Shown here: in pieces, positions 35,810 to 47,149 of the stretch
Layout of the letters: every line of letters begins with the position of its first letter
How positions within the stretch are numbered: position 1 is the stretch's first letter
Assembly (NCBI GenBank): GCA_039707465.1
Contig: CM077648.1
Span: 28,523,119 to 28,587,118, forward strand
Direction: 5' to 3'
DNA from: Rhabdophis nuchalis
Lineage: Eukaryota > Chordata > Lepidosauria > Squamata > Natricidae
Length of the DNA: 64,000 bases
Notes under the pieces: model-generated
Told to the model about the DNA's origin: nothing
What the model saw: only the letters and a program-made list of their open reading frames with translations
Database searches by the model: none
Position numbers and translations under genes: made by a program

Positions 35810-37062
35810 ATAACACCTCTGCTCCAGATGATTTCTCAACACAGTTGTCTATGGAGTTTCTCAGTCATCGAGATGCTTCTCTGTTTGAATTCTAATGTTC
35901 AAGAGCTGTTTAGCTTCTTCATTTTCTATTACTTTGATTTTTTGAGGTTTCACCAGTTCTTGCTTGCAGGCAAAAGGTATTTGTGGCAGCTATTCCAATG
36001 CCGTCATTGTTGCTACTTTGTCATGCCATTTTTGCAGTCAATCTGTGCAATCCTCTTGCAGCTTCTAACTAGTGATCCACTGTTTTTTTAACCATTTTTC
36101 AGCTTTCTGTTGATGACTTCTCAATTCTGGTCCTGCATGCATTTGTTCTTAAGACTTGGTCTTTGTGCAGCCAGAATGTCTCTTTCGTCAATGTTCCTGC
36201 TCTTAAACATTGTCAGGCTTTGTTGTTATCTGCTTTGCTTGCATTTTTAATGTACTGATTATATATTACTTTGTTTTGCCATATCTCTTTTTTTTTGTTC
36301 TTCATTTGGTCTTTTTCTTATAGGCCATTTTGGTCATTCTGGTACTCAGTAAGCCTTCATGATATACTAGCTTCAGTGTATCTTCTTCACTGTCGTTCAG
36401 ATATTCTTCCAATGCCTTTTTTTCCTTTAACTGTCCAATGTACTTGCAACATTCCACACCTACCCAATTTCCTTAGCAAGTAGTGTGCCAATATTGTTGC
36501 ATGAATGAAGGGCATGATACATTGTTATATTTTTCTTGTCTTAATATATAGGGCTTTTAGTTCTTCTGGGGACCAGTCCACTATTCCAGCTGTTGCAATG
36601 CCCAGGTGTTAAATGCTTGATAGTATATCCCAGGGATTGGCAACCTAAAACACTCAAAGAGCCACTAAGGTCTTAAACCGAAGCCTGTTCAATTCTGGAG
36701 CTGATCGGAAGTCCAGTTCTCCCAACGTAAGAGTCTCCTCCTAGGGCGGCATCTTTTTTTCGCTGCTGACCGGAAGTCTTGTTCCCCCACCATAGAGTCT
36801 CTTCCTAGCATGGCATCCTTTTTTCTCTACCTGTCCTAACCAAAAGCCCTATCAATTTTGGCACCGACCAGCGACAGGGAGCCGCAGCAGAGGGATGAAA
36901 GAGTTACATGCAGCTTCAGAGCTGCAGGTTGCTGACCCCTGGTATATCTCCACTGAGTTTGGATTTTAAGATCTTCAAGATGTATTCACCTTTCATCTAC
37001 TTGGCCTCAAAGTGCTTCACGTTTTCAGTTTCAAGGATGCTAATTATCCCAGTGATTGTCTA
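35810..37062 (-). pseudogene. R4/Dong-like LINE remnant, split by a hAT element
   Basis: Minus-strand reading, with frame breaks, runs from 37062 down. It reads KYLGIL (here with LE.ENVKHFE), GEYI and SKLSGDI, then the hAT insertion at 36631-36941. It resumes with GIVDWSPEELKALYIKTRKI, MYHALH, EEYLNDSEEDTLKLVYHEGL, KDQVLRTNACRTRIEK, WHDKVAT and ENEEAKQLL.IRIQT. This order matches the post-RT region of R4/Dong-group non-LTR retrotransposons as I remember them. Numerous stops show it is old. The RT core and restriction-like endonuclease are not complete here. Confidence 0.6.
36631..36941. mobile_element. Non-autonomous hAT-type element (family C) inside the R4-like LINE
   Basis: Ends CAGGGATTGGCAACC and GGTTGCTGACCCCTG. 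Flanks GTATATCC and GTATATCT (7/8). The interior is the reverse orientation of 26598-26903 (AGGTCTTAAACCGAAGCC, TTCTCTACCTGTCC). 311 bp. Confidence 0.85.
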
Positions 37063-37170
37063 TTATTATTATTACTATTCCCATTTTCGCATCTTTTCTT
37101 CAGAACCTGAGGACATTGCCAATCAATGAACTATGCTGCACTATTCCAGTTTTCTAACATCATTCTATGG

Positions 37171-37579
37171 CCATGATGGTGAACCTTTGGCACATGTGCA
37201 GGAAGTGGCACACAGAGCCATCTCTCCAGGCATGTAAGCCAACACCTGTTGCTCTTCTGGGTTGTGGCGCAGCATCCAACTGGTCTTCACACGTGCATGA
37301 ATGCTGGACACCAGAAGAGCATACGCCCGCTGTGCATGCACGCACCAGGAGGCTGCTCTTCCGGTTTGCAGTGCGCATATGCATACCTACCAGCTGGTCT
37401 TCGCACGCCAGAAACCAGAAAACCAGGTGGCCAATGCCCATGCACACACCGGAAACTGGAGAAGTAGCCGCCCGGCACACACATGTGCATCAGGCGGCTG
37501 CTCTTCTCATTTCCAGGATGCACACACATGTGTGTGCTCCCGTTTCAGCACTCGATGCTGAAAAGGTTCACCAACACTG
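37171..37579. mobile_element. Non-autonomous hAT-type element (family D)
   Basis: Left end TGGTGAACCTTTGGCAC and right end GAAAAGGTTCACCAACACTG are inverted repeats. Flanks TTCTATGG and TTCTATAG (7/8). The interior has tandem-like GTGCATGC, GCTGCTCTTCCGGTTT and CCAGAAACCAGAAAACC modules. The open frames on both strands come from this low-complexity interior. Confidence 0.8.
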
Positions 37580-38199
37580 TTCTATAGGATCCATCTTTGT
37601 CATAGAAACAGCTTCATAAGAAAATAGGAAGCCAGAAACAGCTACTTTCCATAATGCCCATTTCATTATTTGTTATGGCAGGAAATCTGGAGAATGGCAC
37701 AGCAGATGAGATATATTGTATATTGGATATACAGACCAATAATAAAAAAGTAATAGTGCAAAGCATTGTACTATCTTCTTTATTTCACATGCAAGCAAAA
37801 TAATTCTTAGGCTCATCCACTGGAGATCAGAACCTTCCATGGAATGTGAAATGTTCAAACTAGTGTTAGAATTGGCAAAGGAAATGAGACATTACTGTTG
37901 ATGCATTCTGGATAATTAACAAAAATCAAAGAATACCAAAAGTGAATCCATTGATGATAGAAAAGCTTTCAATTGATATGTCACATCAAACTGTGGAATA
38001 TACTTAGAAAAGTGAGAATTCCTGAATATCTTTTCATTCCAGATGAAACCTATTCACAAGTCAGGAAGCTACAGTCAAAGGGCTGTATACTCTTCCCTTA
38101 TTGATTCAAAAACTGTATACCCTTCTTTTACTTATTCAACCTGTATACTGAATATATATGGGGAGAAGCTGGATTGGAAAATGAGCATGTTTTAAAATC
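37580..38199. other. AT-rich intronic DNA, nothing recognised
   Basis: No gene or repeat family recognised. Confidence 0.4.
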
Positions 38200-38610
38200 A
38201 TTAGAGGACGCATCAATAACTTGTGCTAGACTGACAATGCTATTTCGATAGCTGAAAATGTCTATACCTACAAAGATCAGAAGCAGATCATGGTTTTCCT
38301 GTATCACTCGATGGAAGCGAAAGTTGGACTTTGAAGTCACAGCACAGAAACACTATGGATGCTCTTGAACTTTTGAACTGGAGAAGACTTCTGAGAATAT
38401 TATGAGTGATTATTCCATTTCACTGAAGGCACCAATGTCCAGAGAAGAAGAGGACAAGCAAAAATATGGTGAATGGATTCAATTATAGCAGCGATGAGTA
38501 CACAATTGGAAGATTTGAAGGACCAGGATGGCAATAAATCATCCTTGAGTAAATCTATCTATGTGGTTCTTAAGAGTCAACATTGATTTTGATGACATAT
38601 AATGTCTCCC
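38200..38610 (+). pseudogene. RTE-type LINE remnant, ORF2 C-terminus
   Basis: GATGGAAGCGAAAGTTGGAC, then GAACTGGAGAAGACTTCTGAGAATATT, read like the DGSWT..FELWRRLLRI region of RTE/Bov-B polymerases. A tail follows with GGACCAGGATGG, TCTATCTATGTGG and AAGAGTCAACATTGA. Heavily decayed. Compare the better copy at 41100. Confidence 0.45.
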
Positions 38611-39387
38611 TCTGTCTCTCCTATCCAGCCATCCGTCCATCAATCCACCCACTTCTATTCCCTTAGAATTGTTGTAAAAAAACACTTTATTTCTAATGCC
38701 TTTGGCCACTTAATATTTACATACTACATTAATGAATAATTTCCAATCTATTCCCTCTCTGTGAACTGTTAAATGAACTCCCCAGCTACCATCACAGGAA
38801 ATCCACAGTTTCAATAATTTTTAGATGCTGCATCATAACCAGCATTGCATAATATTGCTCTATTTTTTCTATAAATATATTGTTTATTCATGAAATTGAT
38901 CCAATTTCAAATACTTTAAAATATTTACAGAATGCTGAGGAAGAGAACAGTTCATTCCACTTGGCTAGTCTATTATCCCAGGAAAGCAGAAATCATTCAT
39001 GCATACAACTGCCTTCATAGATTTCAAGATGCAAAAGCCAGACCCCAAACTTTAAACTGTATCCTTGTTAAATAACCTTGTTATTTAAATTAATAAATCT
39101 CTTCTAAAATCTAAAATCACAGTCACGCTTCTATCTGTAACATTGCTCTGCCCAATTTGCACAGTCGTTTTGCTCACTGCAGCCTCCTCCACAAAAATAT
39201 TAAAATGAGGGCCATAGTGTTAGCTACCTCACTGCAAACTATATCTTACAAAGCATAATGACCAAGCCTGCTGCAAATCACTTTGTAGTACCGTTAGTGG
39301 CTCCTTTCATGTATTCTCCAGGGATTGCACAGCAATCATGTAGACCTAAAAAGCACAGCTTCTTCTGATAGTTGCCCAGGAGATATG
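38611..39387. other. AT-rich intronic DNA, nothing recognised
   Basis: No gene or repeat family recognised. Confidence 0.4.
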
Positions 39388-39649
39388 CGGAGGTGGGCTG
39401 CTAGTGGTTCACAGGGGTTCGGGAGAACCTCTAGCTAAGATTCTTTGCAGTTCGGAGAACCCCCAAATCCCACTCCTGGCTAGCCCCGCCCACCCCTCCC
39501 AGGAGTGCCCACGTGGCCCGTTTTGGATGCAGATAAGTGCAGGGCGTGCACGGAGGCTCAGGGAAGGTGAAAAATGGGCATACCAGAAGTTCAGGAAGGC
39601 CAGAAATGGGCAGAGAATCCCTTGCTAAAATTTGTGAACCCCACCCCTG
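39388..39649. mobile_element. hAT-type element with exact 8-bp duplication (family B/E)
   Basis: Ends CGGAGGTGGGCTGC and GTGAACCCCACCCCTG. GAGATATG flanks it exactly on both sides (39380-39387 and 39650-39657). Interior words CGGAGAACCCCCAAATCCCA and GCTAAAATTTGTGAACCCCA recur in 48696-49074. 262 bp. Confidence 0.85.
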
Positions 39650-39883
39650 GAGATATGGCATGTCCCCATACCCTGCCCAACATGTATTTTCTGTTTCTGA
39701 TGTCTACACTTCTGGCCATCCCAGAAGACTACTGAGAAGCCACATCCATCTTCACCCAAAGAGCATAACCAGCAATTGCTGGTAGGAAAGAATCTAGGAC
39801 TTTGTTGATGTTAGAAAGTAGATGTTTTTTTTTTTAATTAACAGAGGAATTTAGTCAAGGTCAGATCAGATACTAACATCCCA

Positions 39884-40435
39884 CTCATAAAGTAATACCA
39901 TACTTGGAATTCTGCAAGTGTGATCTTGCAATAATGAGCAGTTTTGGTTACCACTCTATAAAAAAATATTGAGACTCTAGAAAGAGTCCAGAGAAGAGCA
40001 ACCAAGATGATTAGGGGCCTGGAGACTAAAACATATGATAAGCGGTTACAGGAATTGGGCATGACTAATCTAGTGAAGAGAAGATCCAGGAGAGACATGA
40101 TAGAACTGTTCCAATATTTGAGGGGCTTCACACAGAGGAAGGGGTCAACTTATTTTCCAAAGCATTTGAAGTCCAGACTAGGAATAATGGATGTAAATGG
40201 ATCAAGGAGAGATTCAACCTGGAAATAAAGAGAAATTTTCTGACAGTGAGAACAATCAACCAATGGAACAGCTTTCCTTCAGAGGTTGTGGGAGCTTCAT
40301 CACTGGAAGCTTTGAAGAAGAGACTGGACTGTCATCTGTCAGAAATGGAGTAGGGTCTCCTGCTTGGGGGGGGGGGTGGACTAGATGATATACATTACAA
40401 GGTCTCTTCCAACTCTGTTATTCTATTATTTATTA
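39884..40435 (+). mobile_element. CR1 LINE, 3' end with ORF2 C-terminus
   Basis: The plus strand encodes degraded CR1 ORF2: LERVQRRATKMIRGLE (as codons near 39975-40025), KRLQELGMTNL, RRDMIELFQYL, FFTVRTIN and a WNS(L)PSEVV-like stretch. It then ends GGACTAGATGA..ACAAGGTCTCTTCC and AACTCTGTTATTCTATT. That ending is the hallmark CR1 3' end with its 8-bp repeat. This separates it from the L2 copies. A G run at 40368-40377 and stop codons show decay. Confidence 0.85.
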
Positions 40436-41099
40436 CAATTGTTTAGGAACAAATTTGAGCCTGAAATAAGGGATATGAATAATCACAATAAATAAATAAA
40501 TGTCACAATAAACCTACAGCAAGACCACAACGAAACAGTAAAATGAAACATAGAATGCACTTCTATTGATATAAATTTTTTTCAAAGGTATTTAAAAGTT
40601 AAAACTACAACCAAAGCCAAGTTTCAAAGCAACTGCCACTGGCTGAAGTAATAGATCTTAAATACTATGATGCCTAACATGTTCAAATAACATTTTTTTT
40701 CCTTTTTACAAACATGAATTTGAAAGCCTATATTTTGTAGCTTTTAATTTGTTTTAAATGCAACCACATTTTAGGACTTTATAAGCTCCTGATAGGTATT
40801 CTTCACCCTATGTAATCAAATAAAATTTTGTATTGCTAAGCCTAAACCATGATTATTTAATCTGTTTTGTACTCTGCTGATAAATGTAGTGCTTCTTGAT
40901 TCCTTATATACCAGCAATAAGAAAAATCAAAACAAATAGTATTGATTGTACTTGACAATAAAATGTGTAAGATCTAGTACCCCTATTTATACTGGTACCC
41001 CTATTTATACTGGTATAAATATACTGGTATATTGAGTTTCTCTCCACTTAAAAGAAAATTCTACTTTCAAGTAGGTAACATGAACATTAGAGGGTATAG
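40436..41099. other. AT-rich intronic DNA, nothing recognised
   Basis: No gene or named family. GACAATAAAATGTGTAAGATCTAGTACCCC-type words at 40954-40984 recur at 42780-42810 (see findings). Confidence 0.4.
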
Positions 41100-41582
41100 A
41101 ATACAAATATACAATGATTACTGAAAATATATAGCCATCCATACGTTTCCCAGTTGCAATGTATGATTGTGAAAGATGGACCATAAGAAAGGCTGAGCAC
41201 CAAAGAAGTGAGGCCTTTGAACCATGGTGCTGGAGAAGACTCCTTTGAGTCCCTTGGACTGCAACATGATCCAACCGATCAGTTCCAGAGATCATCAACC
41301 CTGACTGCTCTTTAGAAGGCCAAATCCTGAAGATGAAACTCAAATACTGTGGCCACCTAATGAGAAGGAAGGACTCATTGGAGAAGAGCCTAATGCTGGG
41401 AAAGATTGAGGGCAAAAGAAGAAAGGGACGACAGAGAATGAGGTGGCTGGATGGAGTTGCTGAAGCAGTAGGTGTGAGCTTAGATGGACTCCAAAGGATG
41501 GTACAAGACAGGAGGGCCTGGAGAAACATTGTCCATGCAGTTGAGATGGGTCGGACATGATTTTGCAATCAACAACAACAAC
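41100..41582 (+). pseudogene. Bov-B (RTE) LINE, 3' end
   Basis: The plus strand encodes the C-terminus of an RTE/Bov-B polymerase: AFEPWCWRRLL (about 41212-41245), then LKMKLKYCGHLMRRKDSLEK, LMLGKIEGKRRKGRQRMRWL, DGVAEAVGVSLDGL and DRRAWRNIVHAVEMGRT. It ends in a CAACAACAACA tail at 41570-41582. This matches the well-known Bov-B tail closely. The open part starts at 41333 after at least one frame break and is 5'-truncated. The long minus-strand frame over it is antisense. Confidence 0.85.
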
Positions 41583-42117
41583 ATGGTTCCTATTCATTAA
41601 AGATGATTCCATAACTTCACCCTCCCTTAACAAGCTAAATAGAAATGTTAAGTCCCTGAAACTAGACTGAATCATAATTAGGGTTCATGGAACAGCACCC
41701 CTTGTGGCAGGATAAATCAAGTTTATCTATTAGAATAATATGAATTAATATAATCTAAAATGCAGATTTTCTAAAAAAATATTCTCAATCAAGCATCATA
41801 TTTTAATATATAAGAATGATAAAATGTATTCTCTTCTATGGAATCAAATCAAAACTTCAAAAAGTAAGAATTCATTTTGGGTTGCTAGTTTAGTTAATAC
41901 TGCATTAAACTGGATCTATTTTTGCAGAATGAATTGGTAATCTCAATACTGTACAAAAACAAATGTGAAGATATCACACAAGTTATTTTTTACAACAAGT
42001 TGATTTCAAAGGATTGGGAACAAAACTTATTATTATTGTGGTTTCTTTTCAGGGCCATGCAGTTTAGACGATTGTCTACAACCTGTGACAAGAGAATAGA
42101 CAGTCAGCTGTCTCTTA
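41583..42117. other. AT-rich intronic DNA, nothing recognised
   Basis: No gene or repeat family recognised. Confidence 0.4.
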
Positions 42118-42301
42118 TGTCTATGGAGATGCTCAGTCATTCAGGTCATGGTTGTCCCAATGGTGCTTTTTCAAGAGGCAACTGGACTTTCTGATTTTTC
42201 TTTGAAGACTTTCCCTTCTTATCCAAGAAGCTCTCCCCTGAGCTGAAGAAGACAGATTGCAATCTTCTTCAAAGCAAAATCATGTCTCAAGTAGGATCTT
42301 C
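42118..42301. repeat. Interspersed repeat with TTTGAAGAC..CCAAGAAGCT motif
   Basis: GGTTGTCCCAATGGTGC, TTTTTCAAGAGGCAACTGG, TTTCTTTGAAGAC and CTTATCCAAGAAGCTC are followed by GAGCTGAAGAAGACAG. I recall this string as a frequent squamate repeat that often occurs as an inverted pair, in the style of the palindromes at 19 and 22.3 kb. Family unproven. Confidence 0.4.
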
Positions 42302-44129
42302 CTAAGCATATCATAAACAGAATTACTCAACCCAGGAGTGGTAAAAAAAAAGGCAATGAGGATGTGATAAAGCTCTATTGCTACTGTCTCTGGTGTTTAT
42401 TTTCTTTATGCTTACACAGTACTCCTGTGTGTTTTGCACAACTTAAACACTTTGAACAGTTTCTAAATGAGAAGTAATTCTATGTCATCTTCTGATCTGC
42501 TCAGAATCTTGTTATCTTTCTTTGTTTAAAAGCTATTTATGCTCTGAACAATCATATCTCCTTTACCACTGTTTTGCATGTGACAACTTAAAGTTAGAAA
42601 GGAATGTTTACCTTTGGATGTTCCTTTTTAAACATATAAAGGATGATTATAATTATAGCCCTTGAGATTGAGCTAACTTTTTATGGAGGGGACTGATTTC
42701 CTTAGTCACAAGGTTCATAGCTGGGAATTGGCACTATAAAATTTATTTTCATCAATTCTTGGTTTTTATCCTTTTTATTTGACAATAAAATGTGTAAGAT
42801 CTAGTACCCCTATTTATTTCACTCACCTGGGTTAAGAATGAGAATGCCAAACAAACAAGGGGACAGGTAATGATAGCAAGAACTAGTAAGCTGCTACATC
42901 AAGGCATGAAGTACAGCGAGTATGTCTCAATTCAAAGATTAGACCAATCAAAAAGAGGTACACCATACCTATTTTTACATAAGCTAGACTTGCTTACATT
43001 ATTCAAGAACTGCTCCCGTCCTCAAGTGACACCAAAATTTTGCTGCTCAATTTGGTGACATCAGATAGGTACAGAACAGGAGCATCAGGATTTCATATGG
43101 ACCATGGATACTTTATCCAAGATTATCCCTCTCTATCATTCCTGACCACACATAGGGGATGACTGAATGTTTATCTATAAAATGAACTTTATACATATTT
43201 TAAAAATCTATACATAGTAAACTAGCAAGGTAGGCTTCTCGCCAAAATTTCTTTCCTAATATATAATGAAAGAATCCATATATTTTTTCATATATAGGGA
43301 ATTCTCAGATAATACTATTCTCTGCAAGCTACCATCTCTAATCTGGAAGAATCTGTTTCATTAAAGGCATGAAATATACTTCAAAGTGGTGGCTTTATAC
43401 AATATAGTAAACCCTATTTGCAGGGTGTTCTCTGCTGGGATCAGAAAACAGGTTTTAAAGCTTAGAAGTTCCACAGACATCACCTTTGTTGCTAACCAGG
43501 CTACATGTCCAATCTTCTTGTTTAAAAGAGTCTTTTACTTAAATAAATAGTCAGTTGGCATGCTGTAACATACAGTATCAGTCTTAATCCATCAACCTAT
43601 TGATTTAAAGCAATGCCTTTTTCACAAAAATTCCATTAAGAAGAGAGCATCTTAGGACTGTTGATTGTTTGATTAATGGATGTTTTTGGAGTGGCCATGC
43701 TCCATATACCATCCGAATATATCCCTAGCAAAAGGGTGTTTATCTACAATTCAAGACTCTACTCTGAAAATTATCTCAAAAAGTCATTTTAGATAGTGGA
43801 AACCTGCCTGTAAATTTTGTACATAACTAGGAACAAAGATATAAAGGTAGAAACTCATCAAGTGACTGACGAAGAACCTGATCACTAATGACAGGTGGTC
43901 TACAAATACGTCTGCATATTCAGCAAGGATGTTTGTCATAAGGAACCCCTTGTGCATGCAACTATGATGGTCAGGATACAAGCTCATAGGAGGAAAACAA
44001 AAACACATTTTATTTTATGAAGCCATGGGTTATAAAAAAGCAAATGGCTGATTTGTCTAGATAATTTCTTCAATAAATAAATCTGCAATTAGAATAAAGG
44101 TTTAAGTTGCAGTTAGGTATGAAGAAGAG
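42302..44129. other. AT-rich intronic DNA, nothing recognised
   Basis: No gene or repeat family recognised apart from the short repeated word at about 42780. Confidence 0.45.
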
Positions 44130-44235
44130 CAGAGGTGGGCTACACATAAATTAACAACCGGTTCTCCCAGCACCAAAAATCTGTCTGCATGTCATCTGCA
44201 CATGCATGGTGACCATCCATGCAGGTGTGCAGTCA

Positions 44236-46900
44236 TTCCGCCCCAGGCGCCTGATGGACCCGGAAAGGTTCCAGAGGGAGCTTGGGCCAGTACCTGTATC
44301 CCTGCCCCGCGGCTCGACTGAGGACCTAGTGGCCGCATGGTATAGTGCGGCCACGGGGGCCTTGGACCGAGTCGCGCCCTTGCGGCCTCTCATGCGGCGT
44401 CGAGTCACCCAGGCTCCTTGGTTTACCGAGGAGCTTCGGGAGATGAAACGCCGCAAGAGACGCCTAGAGAGTAGGTGGAGATCTTCTCGATCCGAATCTG
44501 ACCGAACACTAGTGAGAGACCATATTAGGACTTACTTAGTGGCGCTAAGGGTGGCCAAACGTGAGTATTGTGCCACCCTTATCGCGTCCGCGGAAAACCG
44601 CCCTGCCGCCCTGTTTGGGGTGACCCGCTCCCTCCTTCATCTGAGGCCGCGGGAAGCCCCTCTGCAGGGTCGAGCAGAGGAATTTGGAGTTTTCCTGCAG
44701 GACAAAATCACTCAGATTCGGAACGAGCTGCCCTCCACTAGTGGCCCGGTCGAGATGCCCGGTGCTGGTCTTGAGATAACGCCTTGGGAGGAGTTCGACT
44801 TTGTTACTACCGAGGATATGGACAGGTTGCGGGGGAACCTTAGAGCCACCACATGTTTATTGGACCCGTGCCCCTCCTGGCTTGTACTGGCATCCTGGGA
44901 GGTGACACGAGGCTGGCTCCAGGGTATTGTGAATTCATCTCTGAGTGAGGGGTCCTTGCCTACCGTCTTGAAAGAGGCGGTGGTGAGGCTCCTCCTCAAG
45001 AAGCCATCCCTGGACCCGGCTTTATTAGAGAACTATCGTCCCGTCTCCAACCTTCACTTTTTAGTGAAGGTTGTTGAGAGTGTGGTGGCTCAACAGTTCC
45101 CTCGACATCTGGAGGAAGTTGATTATCTAGACCCGCGCCAGTCCGGCTTCCGGCCCGGTCACAGTACCGAGACGGCATTGGTCGCGTTGGTGGATGATCT
45201 CTGGAGGGCTCGGGATAGAGGTTGCTCCTCTATCCTGGTCCTGTTAGACCTCTCAGCGGCTTTTGATACCATCGACCATGGTATCTTATTGCACCGATTG
45301 GGGGGGTTGGAGCTGAGAGGCACCGTTTTACGGTGGTTCTCATCCTACCTCTCTGGTCGGTCGCAATGGGTGTTGGCAGGAGGGCAGAGGTCGGCCCCGA
45401 GGCCCCTCACATGTGGGGTTCCTCAGGGGTCGGTCCTCTCGCCACTTCTGTTCAACACCTACATGAAGCCACTGGGCGAGATCATCCGTGGTTTTGGGGT
45501 GGAGTACCATCTGTACGCTGATGACACCCAGCTGTACATATCCACCCCAAACCACCCCAACGATGCCGTCGAGGTGCTGTCCCGGTGTCTGGAGGCCGTA
45601 CGGATCTGGATGGGTAGTAACAAACTCAAACTCAACCCGTCCAAGACCGAGTGGCTGTGGTTTCCGGCACCCCGGTTTAGCCAGATAAATCCAACACTGG
45701 CCATTGGGGGCGAACATCTTGCCCCCGTGGAGAGGGCGCGCAACTTGGGCGTCCTTCTGGATTCCCGGCTGTCCATGGAGGACCATGTGGCGGCCGTGGC
45801 CAGGGGGGCGTTCTATCAGGTTCGCCTGATACGCCAGTTGCGCCCCTTACTAGACCGGGGGGCCCTTCGCACAGTCACTCAAGCGCTCGTGACATCTCGG
45901 CTGGATTACTGTAACGCTCTCTACATGGGGCTCCCCTTGAGGTGCACTCGAAAGCTGCAGTTAGTGCAGAATGCGGCCGCGCGGGTGGTTATGGGTGCCT
46001 CTAGGCCAGTGGTTCTCAGTTATTTTCTGTCAGGCCCCCCCTAGGAAGAAGAAAACATTTCGCGCCCCCCCCAGCCCCGGAAAGCGCCCCCCCCCAGCCC
46101 CGGGGCTGCCCCCTCCCTTCTTTCCCTCGCCTCCTTCCGAGCCAAGGATATTTATTCTCCTTGGTGCCGCCGTTGCCTTCTCCGCATGGCCCGAGCGCCT
46201 GTTCCTTACTGCGATGGTCTCAGCAGCTCCAGCGCTCCCAATGCAGCCAGTCGAAAGCCGGGAGGGTGGCCGCTTTTCCACGCCATGGAAGGGGGTCGCC
46301 TCCCTCCCGGCTTTCGACTGGCCGCGTCCAGGCGGGCAGCGGGCAAGAGCCGTGAGCGGGCAAGTCGGGCGGCGCGCTGGGAGCTGCTGAGCCGGGCGCG
46401 GGCGCGCTGGGAGCTACTAAGCCGGGCGGCGCGCTGGGAGCTGCTAAGGAACAGGCGCTCGGGCCATGCGGAGAATGCAACGGTGGTATCGGTCTTTCCG
46501 GGTATGCGGCTCCGCGCCCCACTATTTGAGAAACGCTGCTCTAGGCAAGCCCACATAACACCTCTCCTGCGCGAGCTGCACTGGCTGCCTGTGGCCTTTC
46601 GAGTGCGCTTCAAGGTGTTGACCACCATCTTTAAATCGCTCCATGGCTCGGGGCCTAGCTATATACGAGACCGCCTCCTGCCCCATACATCCCTTCGTCC
46701 GGTCCGCTCCCACAGAGCGGGCCTACTCCGGGTGCCGTCGGCCGGGCAATGCCGGCTGGCGACACCCGGGGGAAGAGCCTTCTCTGTGGCGGGCCCGGCC
46801 CTCTGGAACGACCTACCCCCCGACCTTCGCACTACCTCGGACCTCCGCCTCTTCCGCCAACGTCTTAAGACGTACTTATTCCAACAAGCCGGCCTAGGAT
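44236..46900 (+). pseudogene. L2 ORF2 (reverse transcriptase), open but split by insertion
   Basis: The frame is open from 44206 (its first ten codons belong to the flanking hAT element) to 46006. It reads [80 protein letters not shown] (about residues 346-355), GVPQGSVLSPLLF, YADD (437-440) and SRLDYCNALYMGLP. The hAT element at 46007 then adds foreign codons and a stop at 46042. After it, 46547-46902 continues with LLRELHWLPVAFRVRFKVLT, SYIRDRLLPHTSLRPVRSHR and the end YLFQQAGLG. All seven RT core blocks look present. The endonuclease is absent. Confidence 0.9.
46007..46538. mobile_element. GC-rich hAT-type element inside L2, exact 8-bp duplication
   Basis: Starts CAGTGGTTCTCAGTT and ends TTTGAGAAACGCTG. 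CTCTAGGC flanks it exactly (45999-46006 and 46539-46546). Removing it restores colinearity with L2 copy 1. The 532-bp interior is very GC-rich. It has a 39-bp inverted repeat (46170-46208 with 46445-46483), an inner inverted repeat (46246-46266 with 46302-46322) and three tandem copies of GGGCG..GCGCGCTGGGAGCT (46365-46445). No transposase coding. Confidence 0.92.
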
Positions 46901-47084
46901 AGCCCCCCGCGTCTGACTTTTAAATATAAATTATAATTTGATTATGGTCTTAATAAACGGGTTTTAGCACGGGTGAATTAATTTAATATATTTTTAATTG
47001 ATGTATATTGTATTTATGGTTTTATATAATGCCTGTGCGCCGCCCTGGGTCCTAACAAGGAGAAGGGCGGGGTATAAATTTAAT

Positions 47085-47088
47085 AAAA

Positions 47089-47147
<59 letters not shown>

Positions 47148-47149
47148 AT
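47085..47149 (+). repeat. (AAAT)n tail of L2 copy 2
   Basis: About 16 AAAT units following GGGCGGGGTATAAATTTAAT. The tail ends exactly at the resumed hAT sequence. Confidence 0.95.

Larger units (their letters stand above)
44236..47149 (+). mobile_element. L2-clade LINE copy 2, with internal hAT insertion
   Basis: It joins the flanking hAT piece near TTCCGCCCCAGG and runs, colinear with copy 1, through RT, C-terminus, 3'UTR and stem to an (AAAT)n tail at 47085-47149. It starts just after the endonuclease domain, so it is 5'-truncated at birth. It is interrupted at 46007-46538. Apart from that insertion the reading frame stays open, so it is younger-looking than copy 1. Confidence 0.9.

Noticed and set aside
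37160..37619. Overlapping 100-150 residue frames on both strands
   Set aside because: They lie inside a hAT-type element with terminal repeats and an 8-bp duplication; the composition is low complexity and no domain is visible.
41005..41568. 187-residue minus-strand frame
   Set aside because: It is antisense to the Bov-B polymerase tail, which gives clear RTE motifs on the plus strand.
46186..46902. 238-residue frame as an independent gene
   Set aside because: The first half is the GC-rich hAT insert and the second half is the resumed L2 ORF2; the fusion is accidental.
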